DNA of 64,000 nt from Oceanospirillales bacterium (GTDB taxonomy: Bacteria > Pseudomonadota > Gammaproteobacteria > Pseudomonadales > Endozoicomonadaceae), in assembly GCA_004762125.1 (NCBI GenBank), contig SIHQ01000022.1:1-64000 (forward strand), written 5' to 3'. Below the pieces are notes generated by a model. The model was not told the origin of the DNA, did not search any database, and worked only from the letters and a program-made list of their open reading frames with translations. Below, piece after piece: positions 8,273-15,650 of this stretch; within the stretch, counting starts at the first letter, position 1, and each line of letters begins with the position of its first letter. Both the position numbers and the translations under genes were made by a program.

Positions 8273-8606
8273 ATGCCTTCCATCAAAGAATCCGCTCTTC
8301 GGCTGGTGCTGAAGGCGCGAGATACGTTGTCTCGCCCTGTTAAAAGCGCAGTCATTGAATGAACAAATATTTAATGAGCGTAAAAGAAAAGCCCAGCAAG
8401 ACAGAAACAGAGAACAGCAAAAACAGCGTGAGACTGTAAGAACTGCTCAACCAGCTTCTGCACAAAACCAACCTGCAACGACTCGCCCCCCTGAAAAAGT
8501 CATTCGCCTTGAATATCCCGGTGGTGGCGTCAATGTCGGTATTGCTTCTAATGACGAATCAAAACTATTGGCTGCATTGAAAAATGCAGGGCTCAGATCA
8601 GTCTAA
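8273..8606 (+). pseudogene. Tail tape measure protein remnant, both ends kept, middle deleted
   Basis: ATG 8273 opens a 29-codon frame (MPSIKESALRLVLKARDTLS, then RPVKSAVIE and stop) like the first helix of phage tape measure proteins. A second frame, open from about 8340 to 8606, carries a Gln/Arg-rich helix (ERKRKAQQDRNREQQKQRE) and a Gly-rich strand followed by LLAALKNAGLRSV, like the extreme C-terminus of the same proteins. Tape measures are normally several hundred residues or more, so nearly all of the gene has been removed by a deletion that also shifted the frame. The identification is by pattern and position and is moderate. Confidence 0.5.
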
Positions 8607-8626
8607 TCATCAGCTTGGATAATGAT

Positions 8627-9016
8627 ATGCAACTGGATTCAATCACTTTGCCCGATGATCTGCTATGGACCAATGAGTTTGACTGGAACCCCGTTGAGCA
8701 GACTCTTGACCGCAGTTTAACGGGAGCACTTTTGGTTCAAGAACAGGCATTAAGTTATGGCCGTTCCATCGTCTTATCGGGTGGCACAGAGGCCGGATGG
8801 GTGACAAGAGCTACGGTACAGAGTTTATTGGGTCTTTCTCAGGATCCTAATAAAGTGATGACTTTAACACTGGCTGACCAGCGACAGTACTCCGTCATTT
8901 TTGACCGTCAGTCAGTAAGTCCTATAGAAGCTCATCAAGTCATGCCTTTTGCTTACCCAGATGATTCTAGCTTTTATGCACTAACTGTCCGGTTTTTGAC
9001 AGTTCCGTCAACTTAA
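8627..9016 (+). CDS. Phage tail-associated conserved protein
   Basis: ATG 8627 gives 129 residues; a TTG at 8615 would add four. The sequence MQLDSITLPDDLLWTNEFDW, then TGALLVQEQALSYGRSIVLS, GGTEAGWVTRATVQSL, MTLTLADQRQYSVIF and a final FYALTVRFLTV, resembles a conserved phage protein that lies after the tape measure gene in several temperate phages of Proteobacteria. Its exact role is not known to me; a tail-tip or baseplate part is likely. The gene appears intact. Everything that should follow it in a tail module is missing or reduced to scraps. Confidence 0.6.
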   Translation: MQLDSITLPDDLLWTNEFDWNPVEQTLDRSLTGALLVQEQALSYGRSIVLSGGTEAGWVTRATVQSLLGLSQDPNKVMTLTLADQRQYSVIFDRQSVSPIEAHQVMPFAYPDDSSFYALTVRFLTVPST

Positions 9017-9066
9017 TAGGTTCATTGGCAGTTCTATACTGATCCCAATGAACAGGAGGTTTTAGT

Positions 9067-9546
9067 ATGGATCCTAAGAAAGTAACAGGAGCAAAGGTCT
9101 GGTTCAAAGAGCCAGAGGTCATTGATGACGCAGATGAACCAGTAACCTGGAAAGTCCATAAAGTTGGGCAGAAGAGAAAGAGAACTGATGATCAGCCCGA
9201 GAAGGAGGGGATACCTCCTTTGAAACTTCAGAGAGTTAACAGAAAGGGTAAAGGCCTTGACCAAAGAGGGGCAGAAAAATTGGCTGAATACAATCAAGCT
9301 TTGGTTGAATCAAGAAAAAGTCCAGAAGGGTATCAGGACGCTAAGGGTGATGCTGTCAATGCCATGTCTTGTTACAACCAAATTCGCGATAGAATGAAGG
9401 AGAACGGAAAGCCTTTGGAGAATCTCAAAGATAAGACTACGGATGAAATTCGTCAGTTTTTGCTTAAAGAAAAAATAATTGATCCTCAAATGTCTAAATG
9501 GATTAAGGATGATGAGATTGACCTGGAAGGTTCTCCTTTCTGGTAG
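9067..9546 (+). CDS. Highly charged hypothetical protein with a basic KRKR cluster
   Basis: The 159-residue product is preceded by a strong ribosome site (AGGAGG, 8 bases before the ATG), so it is probably expressed. It has no signal peptide or membrane helix and is very rich in Lys, Glu and Asp. A VGQKRKRTDDQPEKE stretch near residues 38-52 looks like a classical nuclear-localisation type cluster, and KEGIPPLKLQRVNRKGKG follows. The C-terminal half is helical (NQIRDRMKENGKPLENL). I recognise no family. A host-directed effector is one reading and a small nucleic-acid binding protein another. Neither is shown. Confidence 0.55.
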   Translation: MDPKKVTGAKVWFKEPEVIDDADEPVTWKVHKVGQKRKRTDDQPEKEGIPPLKLQRVNRKGKGLDQRGAEKLAEYNQALVESRKSPEGYQDAKGDAVNAMSCYNQIRDRMKENGKPLENLKDKTTDEIRQFLLKEKIIDPQMSKWIKDDEIDLEGSPFW

Positions 9547-9888
9547 TTATTCGCCGAATGCAAAAAGATGGTGAGCGCTATATAGTTCTGGATAAATGTT
9601 AAGTAGAAAGTACATCTGAATATAAAACGGATGTAATGCACGAAATTCCAGTAAATGTGGATTCACGACTGAATCATAAGAAAAATATAAAATTGAAAAA
9701 CTCAGGTTCATTAGGCTTTCTATAGGCCAATCTTCCAACAAAGCAAAAATATCCGCGTATCGATAACTGACCACGTTGTAGATTAACTCTAACTCTACAT
9801 CTTGTGGCTCTAAATAGCCTTGCCCCGTAGTTACCAATCCAAATTCTAACAGCCCAGCTAGCAATAACCGTGTGAAGCACTTTTTCAT
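9547..9888 (-). CDS. Small exported protein of unknown function
   Basis: This 113-residue minus-strand gene converges on the charged orphan gene, with the two stop codons directly adjacent. Residues 1-24 (MKKCFTRLLLAGLLEFGLVT and TGQG) form a signal peptide. The mature part is rich in Tyr, Leu and Phe (YRYADIFALLEDWP, FSILYFSYDS, FYIQMYFLLNIYPELY) and may be membrane-associated. No family is recognised and the ribosome site is weak. With the exported products of 967-1266 and 1325-1624 it makes three small secreted proteins inside this prophage block. Confidence 0.45.
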   Translation of the reverse strand: MKKCFTRLLLAGLLEFGLVTTGQGYLEPQDVELELIYNVVSYRYADIFALLEDWPIESLMNLSFSILYFSYDSVVNPHLLEFRALHPFYIQMYFLLNIYPELYSAHHLFAFGE

Positions 9889-9919
9889 AGATCTGATAAC
9901 AGGTTAGGAGCCTATAAAA

Positions 9920-10135
9920 ATGGCCATTAATGATACGGATGTCAAACTCTTCGAAAGCCAACGCCTCACCGATCAAGACGACATCTTTGTTGAAAAACAC
10001 CGCACTGTCGGTCAGGTGATTGTTTGTCATCAGGGCGGGGTAGGGCGTGTTATTGATCAACCAATATCAATGATTGCGATAAAGGCAGTTCGACGTTTGA
10101 GGGTGTTCCTTGTTCGTCTGGGGGATGATCGATAA
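9920..10135 (+). pseudogene. Probable fragment of a phage tail gene
   Basis: The 71-codon frame begins MAINDTDVKLFESQRLTDQD, which resembles the start of a conserved phage structural protein of tail or baseplate modules. After about residue 21 the similarity I can recall ends, and the rest (VGQVIVCHQGGVGRVIDQP, then an Arg-rich tail) looks like unrelated out-of-frame sequence. A GGTTAGGAG-like ribosome site precedes the ATG. I read it as the surviving 5' end of a tail gene joined by deletion to the chromosome near the prophage edge. Confidence 0.35.
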
Positions 10136-10263
10136 CGAATGAACAGGTTGATGTCAGGATATTTCGAACAGAACTAGAGTTCTTGATGGGGGCTGGGTAT
10201 TTGTACTGGCGGTCAGGCTGAAGGCTGGTGTCGTTTTTACTGTTTTTTCACTTTCAACCAAGC

Positions 10264-10292
10264 CAAAAAAACAGGAGCCGAAGCCCCTGTTT
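10264..10292 (-). terminator. Terminator of the cydABX operon
   Basis: Read on the minus strand, AACAGGGGC, TTCG, GCTCCTGTT is followed by a run of seven Ts. The stem closes on a C(UUCG)G tetraloop, and its one non-Watson-Crick pair is a G-U only in the minus-strand RNA, which supports that orientation. It lies about 60 bases after the cydX stop. Confidence 0.85.
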
Positions 10293-10352
10293 TTCCAGAT
10301 AACGCACGATTAGACACGATAACTCAAAAGCAGTATGCAATGAGATTGCATA

Positions 10353-10487
10353 CTATTTTGTGTTCGAATCTTCTAACTCATTGAATTCATTATCAAAATC
10401 CATCTCATGAAATTCATACCACATTACGTTGATGATGCCGAAGGCGCAGGCCAGCAGTACGCCGAGAATCCAGGTAAAATACCACAT
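10353..10487 (-). CDS. cydX: CydX, small subunit of cytochrome bd oxidase
   Basis: A 44-residue protein starting MWYFTWILGVLLACAFGIIN is encoded 13 bases after cydB, behind a GGGAGG ribosome site. The start MWYFTWILG, a single membrane helix and an acidic C-terminal tail (EFHEMDFDNEF) are the marks of CydX. This peptide binds the CydAB oxidase in the inner membrane and is needed for stable haem binding and activity in E. coli. The acidic tail ends ELEDSNTK. It is the third gene of the cyd operon, followed by the operon's terminator, and is too short for most gene finders. Confidence 0.92.
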   Translation of the reverse strand: MWYFTWILGVLLACAFGIINVMWYEFHEMDFDNEFNELEDSNTK

Positions 10488-10500
10488 TGCTTTTGCCTCC

Positions 10501-11634
10501 CTAGTACAGTGAATGACTGTTTTGGTTAAGTTCTTCTGATGTCATGCGTCCCCACATTCTGTAGAAACACCATGTCGTGTAGCCAATAATGGTGGGTACA
10601 AAAATGCCAGCAACAACGGTCATAATTCCCAGAGTCATATGGCTGGAGGTCGAATCCCAGAGAGTAAGGCTGACATTAGGGTTACTGCTGGATGGCAGGA
10701 TAAACGGAAACAGGGAGAAACCTGCTGTCAGAATAACACCCGCTTGAGTCAGTGAACTAAAGGTGAAGGTCAGTCCATAAAAACGACTTTTTGCCAGAGC
10801 AAAAACACCCGCCGCACCGATAAAACCAAGCGCCGGAGCAAGCAGGGTCATGGGGTAGAGAGAGTAATTTTTCAACCAGCTACCTGGATCGCTGACGATG
10901 ACGGTTTTAGCCAGTGGGTTGGCTGCACCATTAGTATTTAGTCCGGCAACGATCTCAAAACCAGGCAGAGTAGCAACCCAGGCACCGGCCATGGCAAACA
11001 GTACGATGGTTGCCAATGCACTCAGTCTGGCAACCGTAGCAGCACGGCTCTGGATTGGCTCTCCAGCACGCATGCTTTGCCAAACGGCACCCTGCATTGT
11101 CAGCATGGCAACACTGACTAATCCGCAGAGCAGTGCAAAAGGATTCAGCAGTGAGAAAAATCCCTGGCTGAAGCTGGAGCGCATTGTGATATCGAGATCA
11201 AAGCCAAAGCCCTGAAACAGGTTGCCAAAAGCCACGCCAAAAACAAGGGAAGGAACAATGCCGCTGACAAACAGGGTCCAGTCGCAGTATTTTTTATACT
11301 GTTCATCAACCTTGCTGCGGTAATCGAACGCCAATGGTCGTCCTATCAGGCTGAACAGTACCAATAGCATGGCCCAGTAAAATCCTGAGAAAGCCGTTGC
11401 GTAAACAATCGGCCAGGCGGCGAAGAGGGCTCCGCCAGCAGTAACGAACCAGACCTGGTTGCCATCCCAATGAGGAGCAACAGCGTTGATCATCAGGCGA
11501 CGCTCTTCATCATTTTTACTGAGGAAGGGCAGTAGGTTAGCTGTGCCAAGGTCGTAGCCATCCATGACGGCAAAACCGATCAGCAAAACGCCGATCAGTA
11601 CCCACCAGATAAATTTTAAAACTTCATAATCCAT
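10501..11634 (-). CDS. cydB: Cytochrome bd ubiquinol oxidase subunit II
   Basis: The 377-residue product is the usual CydB length. It is an inner-membrane protein that pairs with CydA. The N-terminus (MDYEVLKFIWWVLIGVLLIG, then FAVMDGYDLG) with the conserved FAVMDGYDLG motif is diagnostic, as is HWDGNQVWFVTAGGALFAAWP near residue 55. About eight or nine hydrophobic segments follow. It starts 14 bases after the cydA stop behind a GGAGAA site and is followed by cydX, so the three are one operon. The oxidase reduces oxygen with ubiquinol at very low oxygen tension. Confidence 0.97.
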   Translation of the reverse strand: MDYEVLKFIWWVLIGVLLIGFAVMDGYDLGTANLLPFLSKNDEERRLMINAVAPHWDGNQVWFVTAGGALFAAWPIVYATAFSGFYWAMLLVLFSLIGRPLAFDYRSKVDEQYKKYCDWTLFVSGIVPSLVFGVAFGNLFQGFGFDLDITMRSSFSQGFFSLLNPFALLCGLVSVAMLTMQGAVWQSMRAGEPIQSRAATVARLSALATIVLFAMAGAWVATLPGFEIVAGLNTNGAANPLAKTVIVSDPGSWLKNYSLYPMTLLAPALGFIGAAGVFALAKSRFYGLTFTFSSLTQAGVILTAGFSLFPFILPSSSNPNVSLTLWDSTSSHMTLGIMTVVAGIFVPTIIGYTTWCFYRMWGRMTSEELNQNSHSLY

Positions 11635-11648
11635 CTCTCATTCTCCGG

Positions 11649-13226
11649 TTAGGCGTGGGTTGCCATGTGTTCTGACTTTCGCTGCTCAAAATGATAGCGT
11701 CCGGTATGCAAACTGCTAGGGCCTTTTCTTGCGTATTTCACCATCAATGACATTTCGATAATCAGGAAGACGGTATAGAAGGTGGCAAAGCCGATGATGC
11801 TCATCCAGAGATCTGCTTCTGTTCGAGTAGACGCAGAAAGGTAGGTGGGCAGAATACCGGAGATAGACCATGGCTGACGGCCAAATTCGGCAACAAACCA
11901 GCCCATTTCAGCGGCAATGAACGGTAAAGGCAGAGCAAGAACACAGAGTTTAAGAAAACGTGGGCTGGTATGCTCTGTACGTTTAGCGGTCTTGATGAAT
12001 GCAGTAATAAACAGAAGCAGCATCAATACACCGGCACCCACCATGATGCGGAAGCTAAAGAACAGAGGCCATACGGTAGGGATAGCATCCTCTGCTGCCT
12101 GACGAATCATCTCTGGTGTGGCATTAGGTATGTCATCGGTGTAGCGGCTCAGCAGTAATCCATAACCAAGGTCGTCTACTACTTCTTCAAAGGCCAGGCG
12201 ATTTTCAGGAGTGTCTTCGCCGTTTTTTAGTTTCTGCAGCAGCGAGTAAGCACCGATGCCGCTGGCAATACGCTGTTCTTTATTATCGATCAGATCTTTA
12301 ATGCCGAGAACTTCAGTATCCAGAGAACGAGTAGCGATGATACCCATGGCGTATGGAATCTTGATCGCGTATTCCGTCTTCATCTCTTCCTGATTGGGAA
12401 TGCCAATAATGGTAAAGCTTGCCGGTGGCGCATGGGTTTTCCACTCTGCCTCAATAGCGGCCAGTTTTACTTCCTGAACGTCGCCCAGTTCATAGCCGGA
12501 TTCATCACCCAACAGAATGGTGGATAAAATGGCGGCAAGACCAAATCCCGAAGCCACGGCAAAGGAGCGACGAGCAAAACCGATGTCACGACCTTTCAAC
12601 ATGTACCAGGCACTGATAGACAGTACAAAAATAGCACCGGTCGTATAGCCCGCAGCCACCGTATGAATAAACTTAACTTGGGCAACCGGGTTCAGAACCA
12701 GATCCGCAAAACTGGTCATCTCCATACGCATGGTTTCAAAGTTAAATTCTGCTCCCACCGGGTTTTGCATCCAGGCATTTGCTACCAGAATCCACAGTGC
12801 AGACAAGCTGGTGCCAGTGGCCATTAACCATGTGCAGGCTAGATGCTGAACACGGCTGAGACGATCCCAGCCAAAGAAAAACATACCGACGAAAGTGGAT
12901 TCAAGAAAGAATGCCATGAGTGCTTCAATGGCCAGAGGTGCGCCAAAGATATCGCCTACATAATAGGAGTAGAAAGACCAGTTGGTGCCAAACTGGAACT
13001 CCATAGTCAGGCCGGTAGCAACGCCAATGGCAAAGTTAATGCCAAACAGTTTTCCCCAGAATTGGGTCATATCCCGGTAGACTTGTTTGCCTGTCATGAC
13101 ATACACCGACTCCATTATGGCCAGCATAAAGGTCATGCCCAGAGTCAGGGGGACAAATAGAAAGTGGTAAAGGGCTGTCATCGCAAATTGAAAGCGCGAC
13201 AGGTCGATGATCTCTTCTGGAATCAT
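11649..13226 (-). CDS. cydA: Cytochrome bd ubiquinol oxidase subunit I
   Basis: The 525-residue product carries the haem-bearing subunit I features. These are the early haem-ligand His in [13 protein letters not shown] (about residue 18), the second His in [13 protein letters not shown] (about 185), the Met ligand in [10 protein letters not shown] (about 390) and the [12 protein letters not shown] block. The periplasmic Q loop is the long (E. coli-like) type and contains [15 protein letters not shown], which holds the quinol-site Lys and Glu. An AGGAG ribosome site precedes the ATG. As first gene of cydABX its promoter must lie in the 379-base upstream gap; I could not locate a convincing Fnr or ArcA site. 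Confidence 0.97.
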   Translation of the reverse strand: MIPEEIIDLSRFQFAMTALYHFLFVPLTLGMTFMLAIMESVYVMTGKQVYRDMTQFWGKLFGINFAIGVATGLTMEFQFGTNWSFYSYYVGDIFGAPLAIEALMAFFLESTFVGMFFFGWDRLSRVQHLACTWLMATGTSLSALWILVANAWMQNPVGAEFNFETMRMEMTSFADLVLNPVAQVKFIHTVAAGYTTGAIFVLSISAWYMLKGRDIGFARRSFAVASGFGLAAILSTILLGDESGYELGDVQEVKLAAIEAEWKTHAPPASFTIIGIPNQEEMKTEYAIKIPYAMGIIATRSLDTEVLGIKDLIDNKEQRIASGIGAYSLLQKLKNGEDTPENRLAFEEVVDDLGYGLLLSRYTDDIPNATPEMIRQAAEDAIPTVWPLFFSFRIMVGAGVLMLLLFITAFIKTAKRTEHTSPRFLKLCVLALPLPFIAAEMGWFVAEFGRQPWSISGILPTYLSASTRTEADLWMSIIGFATFYTVFLIIEMSLMVKYARKGPSSLHTGRYHFEQRKSEHMATHA

Positions 13227-13605
13227 GTTGCTCCTCGCATGGGACAGTGTTGAAACAAGGTCGGCACTGTACTTATCACAGGAGGTCTACACGGATGGTT
13301 TTCTGTCCCGGCTGCAAGTATAAACGATGCATCGGCGTTCGCCTTCTATGACGACTCTATTTTGATGTTGGCGTGTGCAGACAAAAAATCCTTTTAATCT
13401 CGAGTTTAACCCTTGTGATCAAGCGTGTGCTAGTTGTCAGTGCAGTTGCGGCAATGTTACCTGTATTTGTTACATATCGAAACGGAGGTAACATTGAAAA
13501 AATGACTTCAATCAAAAAAAATTCAATAGCACTGCTTTAGCTCTCATATCTGGTGATAAATGTCGGCTGGTAGTAGGTAGGTAGAGTTTATAGCTATCTC
13601 TGGTA
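13227..13605. other. Intergenic region upstream of cydA
   Basis: The 379 bases between the cydA start and the stop of the upstream minus-strand gene must hold the cyd promoter. A TTGTGATCAAG stretch (about 13413) and a TTGATTGAAGTCATT stretch on the minus strand (about 13503-13518) are partial matches to Crp/Fnr-type half sites, but neither is a full inverted repeat. No gene, terminator or repeat was convincing. Confidence 0.4.
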
Positions 13606-15507
13606 CTATTTTTCCAGATGAAATGCACTGAACTGACTGACGGCCTTATTGGCATTGTATAAATCAATCTGCCAATTGTTTTTTGTGGGTGGCACCTCGA
13701 TTGGCGAGATATTATCCAGAGAGTAGCGGGCGCTCATCGGGCTTTCAAAGCGAGCAATAAACTGCAAACGCTCGAGATCAGCTTTGTAGGTTTTTGTCAG
13801 GAAGTTGATAGTGCGTTCAGTAAGAGGTACACGATAGTATCGAATCAGGTTTTGAGCCAGTTTCTCTGCGCTCGCTGACAGATCTTTGTCAACCGCTGAA
13901 GCTAAAGCCTCGCCCATAGCTGCTTTGGTTTTTGCACTCATTCCCGGTTCAATAAAGGCCAGACTGGATGCAGGTGAACTCTCGATAGCCCGCTGAATTT
14001 GAGGGTCGTGCAGTTCAATATACGGGTCCAGTATGGTGGCGACCTCAATGGCTATTTCCCTGGCACGGGTTTCGGTGAGAGGGATGGAGCCGGTTCGCAT
14101 GTCATGGAGCTGTCTGTTGGTTCGGCTCAGTTCTGATTCCTGAAGGTGCTTCTCCAGACGGTTGGCAATCTCCATGCGGGTATCATCGTCAAGTTCAATG
14201 CTCTGCTCCGAGATTACCATGCTTCGCTTGAAGTTCTCATCAGGTTTTTGTTGATACTGGCTTGAAAGCTTTTGCCACTGTTTCATGGCCTTTTTTAAGC
14301 GATTACTGTCTCGTCCCTGTTTTAGGAATGCACGGTGTGCTTCATTGTAGAGCTGGAGCGCTTTCTCCAGATGACGTTTTTTCTCCAGAAGAGCGGGTAA
14401 GTGCTTGCCGGTTTTCTTGCACAAATCTCGAGCCTGTCGGACTTGCTGACTGAGCAAGTCCAGAGATTCAATAGCAGAAGCGAGTAATTTCTGAGGACTA
14501 AGACCGTGGCCAGTGATAATGTCGTTTTGTACATCTGCATTGTGCATCCAGATATTCAGCGCTTTCAGGCGGGAATATACTCTGGCTCGACTGAATCGGA
14601 AGTCATTGCGTTCTTCCTCCAGTCGATCAAGGGCTTTGGCTAGATTCCAGCGACCGGTGTATTCAATTTTCAGCCAACTGATTTCTCGACCACAGATCAG
14701 TTCAAAACAAAGAGTCAGTATCTCCTCGACATCGTCAAGCGTCATTAACTCTTCATTATCTCGTTCGCTGGCAGTAAGAATACGTTCTATAAACAGAGGT
14801 TCACGGCTTTGTCCGTGGCGGGGACGCGCAACAACACCGGTCAGACGGTTTCTTAGGGCTTCTGCAATGCGGGGGTGTAGTTCCTTTAGTTGTTCGTAGT
14901 ACTGTTCAGCCTCATCGCTGGTCTCACTAATAATATCCTGCATTCGGGTATACAATCCGGCTCGGCGAAACATTTCAATCTGTTCTGCTTTTCTTGCCAG
15001 CTGGGTATCGCCAGTAATATCTTCTACCGCCATGGAAACCCATTCGGGGCCCAAATCAAGTTGACGTAATAGAATGCCAGCAGAATTAATACGTCTTCTG
15101 TCTTCTGTCATCTGGCTTTGAGCCAGATCTCGGGTCATGTAAATGATTTCAGGAATGCGATCTATAACACTGAGAAGGTTGTTTTTGTCTTTGTTCACCT
15201 TTCGAACATGGGTGAGGTTGTACATTAGCTTGGTGCCTAAACCCAAAGCGATAGCAACCAGTGAGTAGCCGACGAAATAGAGAGCCCGTTCAATGGGCAT
15301 GATGCCGCCGAAACCAAAGTAATACCCTGCATAAGCAGCCAGCAGAGAGACGGGGCCAGCTGTCCAGGCGTACTGAAGAATAGTGACGCTCCAGGGTTCC
15401 TGATGCGGTGCCCTGGCTACTTTTTCAAGCCAGTTGAGGTTTCGTCCCTCCAGGTGGAAGTCGGTTTTTGTGTGTTTCCTTCTTTGGAAAAAAGGTAAGA
15501 CGGCCAT
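13606..15507 (-). CDS. Orphan inner-membrane protein with a long helical cytoplasmic part
   Basis: This 633-residue protein matches no family I know. Two hydrophobic segments near residues 48-68 (AGPVSLLAAYAGYYFGFGG) and 76-96 (ALYFVGYSLVAIALGLGTKL) likely form a membrane hairpin, with the basic N-terminus in the cytoplasm. The remaining 530 residues are almost wholly charged helix, for example RKAEQIEMFRRAGLYTRMQD, LKKAMKQWQKLSSQYQQK and MEIANRLEKHLQESE, with probable coiled-coil stretches. It stands alone, with gaps of 143 bases upstream and 379 downstream. A scaffold or envelope-stress role is conceivable, but nothing in the sequence proves it. It looks intact and coding use resembles its neighbours. 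Confidence 0.75.
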   Translation of the reverse strand: MAVLPFFQRRKHTKTDFHLEGRNLNWLEKVARAPHQEPWSVTILQYAWTAGPVSLLAAYAGYYFGFGGIMPIERALYFVGYSLVAIALGLGTKLMYNLTHVRKVNKDKNNLLSVIDRIPEIIYMTRDLAQSQMTEDRRRINSAGILLRQLDLGPEWVSMAVEDITGDTQLARKAEQIEMFRRAGLYTRMQDIISETSDEAEQYYEQLKELHPRIAEALRNRLTGVVARPRHGQSREPLFIERILTASERDNEELMTLDDVEEILTLCFELICGREISWLKIEYTGRWNLAKALDRLEEERNDFRFSRARVYSRLKALNIWMHNADVQNDIITGHGLSPQKLLASAIESLDLLSQQVRQARDLCKKTGKHLPALLEKKRHLEKALQLYNEAHRAFLKQGRDSNRLKKAMKQWQKLSSQYQQKPDENFKRSMVISEQSIELDDDTRMEIANRLEKHLQESELSRTNRQLHDMRTGSIPLTETRAREIAIEVATILDPYIELHDPQIQRAIESSPASSLAFIEPGMSAKTKAAMGEALASAVDKDLSASAEKLAQNLIRYYRVPLTERTINFLTKTYKADLERLQFIARFESPMSARYSLDNISPIEVPPTKNNWQIDLYNANKAVSQFSAFHLEK

Positions 15508-15650
15508 ATTGTTGTGTATAAACCTGCAGCAGCTTTTTGCTATGTCGAGAATCGCCTTTCCATAGCAGTATTCGTTTTATTGGTATTGATTTTATAGCGA
15601 ACAGCGAGGTTATTTGAATATGTATTACTACGCTCCCGAAGAAACGCAGG

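Noticed and set aside
9674-10060. 128-codon minus-strand frame overlapping the phage fragment at 9920
   Set aside because: It overlaps the signal-peptide gene and has no start context or family.
13400-13520. Fnr or Crp site for cydABX
   Set aside because: Only half-site matches were found; no full inverted repeat with correct spacing.
13497-13540. GGAGGTAAC followed by a 12-codon frame (MTSIKKNSIALL) upstream of cydA
   Set aside because: It points away from cydA, the spacing is long and the peptide is too short to support.
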